Positions 61,641 through 64,000 of a stretch of DNA of 64,000 bases are shown here, one piece after another. A program made the position numbers and the translations under genes. Position 1 is the first letter of the stretch, and each line of letters starts with the position of its first letter. This DNA comes from Climacteris rufus (taxonomy: Eukaryota; Chordata; Aves; Passeriformes; Climacteridae): contig VZRZ01000389.1 of the NCBI GenBank assembly GCA_013398175.1, forward strand, positions 200,365-264,364, given 5' to 3'. Under the pieces are notes generated by a model. It was not told the DNA's origin. It did no database searches and saw only the letters and a program-made list of their open reading frames with translations.

Positions 61641-62971
61641 CTGCATCAAGAGAGATGGAAAGAAGCTGTGGTACTATGAGGGGAATGAGAGCAAGCAAAG
61701 GCTGAAAAGGAAGGCAAAGCCATGTCCTGAAGGAAGAATTGTTCTAAACCTTAATCAAAGGTAAAACCACTACAACTTCAGCCATGGAGTTGGAACTTGA
61801 AGCAAATGGAAAAACGTGCTGCTTTGTCCCTCTTCCTACAATAGAAAAAAGGAAAATAGAGAAGTCAAGTCACTGGTCCCTTTTCCTAACATAAGACAGG
61901 GCTACAGAGTGACAAGATATTTCTGATGCAATCTTTTTCATTTCAAGATAGTTGCAAGTGATTTGTAAGAGACCATAAGCAATTTCCAGAATAAGCACAC
62001 ATAAAATAATTTATTGTTTCTAATGTGTTTATGCCCATATAAAATACATGAGTACAATGGCAAGAGCTTGAATCAAGGAGGAAAAGAGAATTTGAATGCA
62101 CAAAAATCACAGAAAAAGGGATGCAAGAAAAAAATAAAATATTCTGAATGTATGACTGTGATTTGTATCAAAAAATGTTGGATGCATTTTCAGTTTTCTT
62201 TTGAAAGAAAATTCCAATTGATTGACCTGATTCTTTAAACATGTAGATTTTGGCAAGATTTTGTATTTCAGTGAAAACTAGTCCTGTCAAAACTGTTGAA
62301 ACGAGCTGTGTTTGCAGACTTAATGACTGACTTATGCCCTAAAACACAAGAATTTCTTTAGAGTATGTTGGAACAGCAGTAGTAGTCCAATAGCTTTTGA
62401 TAGTTCAGAGGGACCTGGATGGGTCACTCATTGCTTACTTTGCTGAGACTGAAGAGAAAAAAAAGCTTTTTTCATTATGTTATATACTTAAGATTTTCCT
62501 TCTAGGTCCATCCTAAGCCAGTGTCCTTACATAGGCTGAAGATCATCTCTTCATTGACTTAAAAGGCAAGTTCTCTATTGGCTATAGCTCATTTAAAAAA
62601 TTATCTTTATAACATATTATCTTTAATTAAACGGTACCTGATTAAAATTGCAATATTTTATTGCAAATCTAGTATGCATCCTTTAATTTTATGTCCTGCT
62701 GCCCAGAAATTCAGTAGTAGGCTAGCTGTGCTTCATTCATTTTTTTACATTGTTAAAAGGTTATGTTATGAAGTTTCAGGTTGATTTCTCTGTGAGTTAT
62801 CTAAGACTAAGTCTACAAAATCCACTGCTCCTTTGTTTTTATAATTGATACAGTGTGATGGAAACAAAAAGCTAACACCGCAATCTTTCATGAAGATTCA
62901 TTTTCTTTGTCATATTTTCCTAATTGTAATTTAAAATGTGTCTGTTACAATAGGAATTTGTTATTGTTTGT
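61641..62971. other. AT-rich unique sequence
   Basis: No recognised repeat or supported exon. An acceptor-like tract (TTTTTTCTCTTCAG on the minus strand, near 62452-62470) is isolated. Confidence 0.4.
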
Positions 62972-63145
62972 AGACAGAATTCACAGAATGGTTTGGTTTA
63001 AAAGCTACAATAAGAGCACTGGTCATTCTGATTATACATTCAGTTAGAATGAAAGATATCTTAAAAATGTACAGTACTGCATGGTCTAAAAGACAGTATT
63101 GTGCAGGGTCAACAGTCATAGAATTGCAACTGGATAATGCCCTTG
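62972..63145 (-). mobile_element. CR1 3' end scraps, minus strand (tentative)
   Basis: CAGAATTCACAGAATGGTTT at 62977-62996 is close to the complement-strand CR1 start (CAGAATCACAGAATGGTTTGGGTTGG). About 120 bases further, TCATAGAATTGCAACTGG followed by ATAATGCCCTTGAAAAATG resembles a second, more diverged CR1 end in the same orientation. Both are short. The 70-codon open frame at 62961-63173 runs through them and is not a gene. Confidence 0.5.
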
Positions 63146-64000
63146 AAAAATGTTCAACATGAGGAGTCATCATAGGTAGAGGGTTTTCATTGTTTTTTTG
63201 GTTTTTTTTTTTTTTTTTCCCTGTGTGTGGCTAAAAATACCAGAGAATGGAAAAAGACAGAAATTAAGATAAGTAATTATTCATGAAAACAAGACTAAAA
63301 TTTGCTCAACAGGCTTCCATTTAATTAAACTTATAAGATAGTTAGTAGTTAAATATCTTGTTCTTATTGTTTCTTCTTGTTAAGTATTAAAAAATAAAAA
63401 TCAGTGTAAAATTCCAGCTAGACAAATGTCATATAATTCTCCATAACTATTTAGACTTTTAGAAACCATTTCAGAAAGACTAAATGGTACCTGAGTATGG
63501 AAATGAAATTATTCTTTTGAGACAGATAACACTTTCAGGCCATCAGGGTGATATCAGACATTGTCTCATCTTTACAAGTTAGACAGTATTCAAATGATAG
63601 GTATGTGACACCCTTCACAAAAGGGAACGTCACATTAAAAATTGAAAATATTAAGAAAAATTTAGACATATGCAGCTATAAAGTATGAGTGGCTGAAGTC
63701 AGAACAGAGGGGAAAAAAGTGAATTAGCATACAGAAATGCTTGAGAATGCCATGACAACACAGAGACAGGCAGGCTCAGGCTATTTCATATCGTTCCATT
63801 TGACTTGTTCTTGCCCTTTGCCTCTCAACTTTCAATCCAGGAGAACAAATGCTTTGTGTGATATTTTAATGAATTCTTTGCACATTTACTGTCACTAAAG
63901 ACTATTTTCTTAGTGTTAATTATAACAGTCCTCCTCTTAGGAAAAAAAAAAATTCTATCTTACTGGTGTCCAGTTCTTGATTTTTTCCTCTGGAATAAAA
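63146..64000. other. AT-rich sequence to the window edge
   Basis: Contains a T17 run at 63202-63218. No gene, exon or further repeat recognised. Confidence 0.45.
63202..63218. repeat. T17 homopolymer
   Basis: Seventeen consecutive T, preceded by an interrupted T7G2 stretch. No adjacent polyadenylation-signal complement, so not read as a retrocopy tail. Confidence 0.88.

Noticed and set aside
61619..61770. Plus-strand open stretch reading FNPIFCIKRDGKKLWYYEG, superficially PH-domain-like
   Set aside because: A stop lies directly upstream in frame, there is no splice acceptor, and the same bases make a strong minus-strand pyrimidine tract and candidate exon, which explains the codon pattern better.
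1..64000. CRISPR array, bacterial operon, prophage or plasmid content
   Set aside because: No regularly spaced direct repeats, no ribosome-binding-site-led long ORFs, and CR1 and avian LTRs show that this is vertebrate nuclear DNA.

Overview
This 64 kb window looks like AT-rich, gene-poor nuclear DNA from a bird, most likely a neoavian and possibly a passerine. The evidence is several CR1 retrotransposon 3' ends (one complete to its ATTCTGTG-type tail) and several LTR families that I recognise as avian endogenous retrovirus LTRs (ERVL-type with TGTGCTGGTTTTGG or TGTGTTGGG starts, plus shorter LTRs). There is no bacterial or viral gene organisation, no operon, no CRISPR array, and no tRNA or rRNA gene that I can see. 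Almost all long open frames are chance ORFs in AT-rich DNA or run through LTRs. Layout: 1-7 kb is dense in LTRs: a ~1.05 kb plus-strand LTR (297-1344), a compact 268 bp LTR (1651-1918), a ~1.06 kb minus-strand LTR (4393-5450), and a broken ERVL-type LTR start (5940-6299) apparently interrupted by a 646 bp minus-strand LTR (6300-6945). From 7 to 46 kb lies mostly unique AT-rich sequence with isolated insertions: LTRs near 10.1-10.4 kb, 16.4-17.25 kb and 25.2-25.85 kb, and CR1 pieces at 19.9, 21.0, 31.9, 36.8 and 40.4 kb. A well-preserved 407 bp LTR with a 4 bp target-site duplication sits at 46348-46754. From 47 to 58 kb is mostly unique sequence with an old CR1 relic near 53 kb. A second ~590 bp ERVL-type LTR lies at 59264-59853 and CR1 scraps near 63 kb. 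All LTRs look like solo LTRs: I found no gag, pol or env between matching pairs. Host genes: no exon can be assigned to a named gene. The best coding candidate is the 3' end of a minus-strand gene entering from the right: an exon at 60206-60080 with a strong GTAAGT donor, joined in phase to a terminal exon at 58331-58053 with a strong acceptor and a stop codon. Further upstream exons are possible at 60992-60926 and 61640-61560. The predicted product would be a small multi-pass membrane protein with a Cys-containing tail; I do not recognise it. Weaker plus-strand exon candidates lie at 7032-7074, 8365-8410, 33123-33180 and 33541-33602, and a possible 3' terminal exon with AATAAA at 5692-~5885. 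With no tools these are splice-site and phase arguments only, and chance matches are expected in a window this size. I found no evidence of a novel system; the most informative objects are the LTR insertions with their preserved promoter elements and the candidate minus-strand exons.
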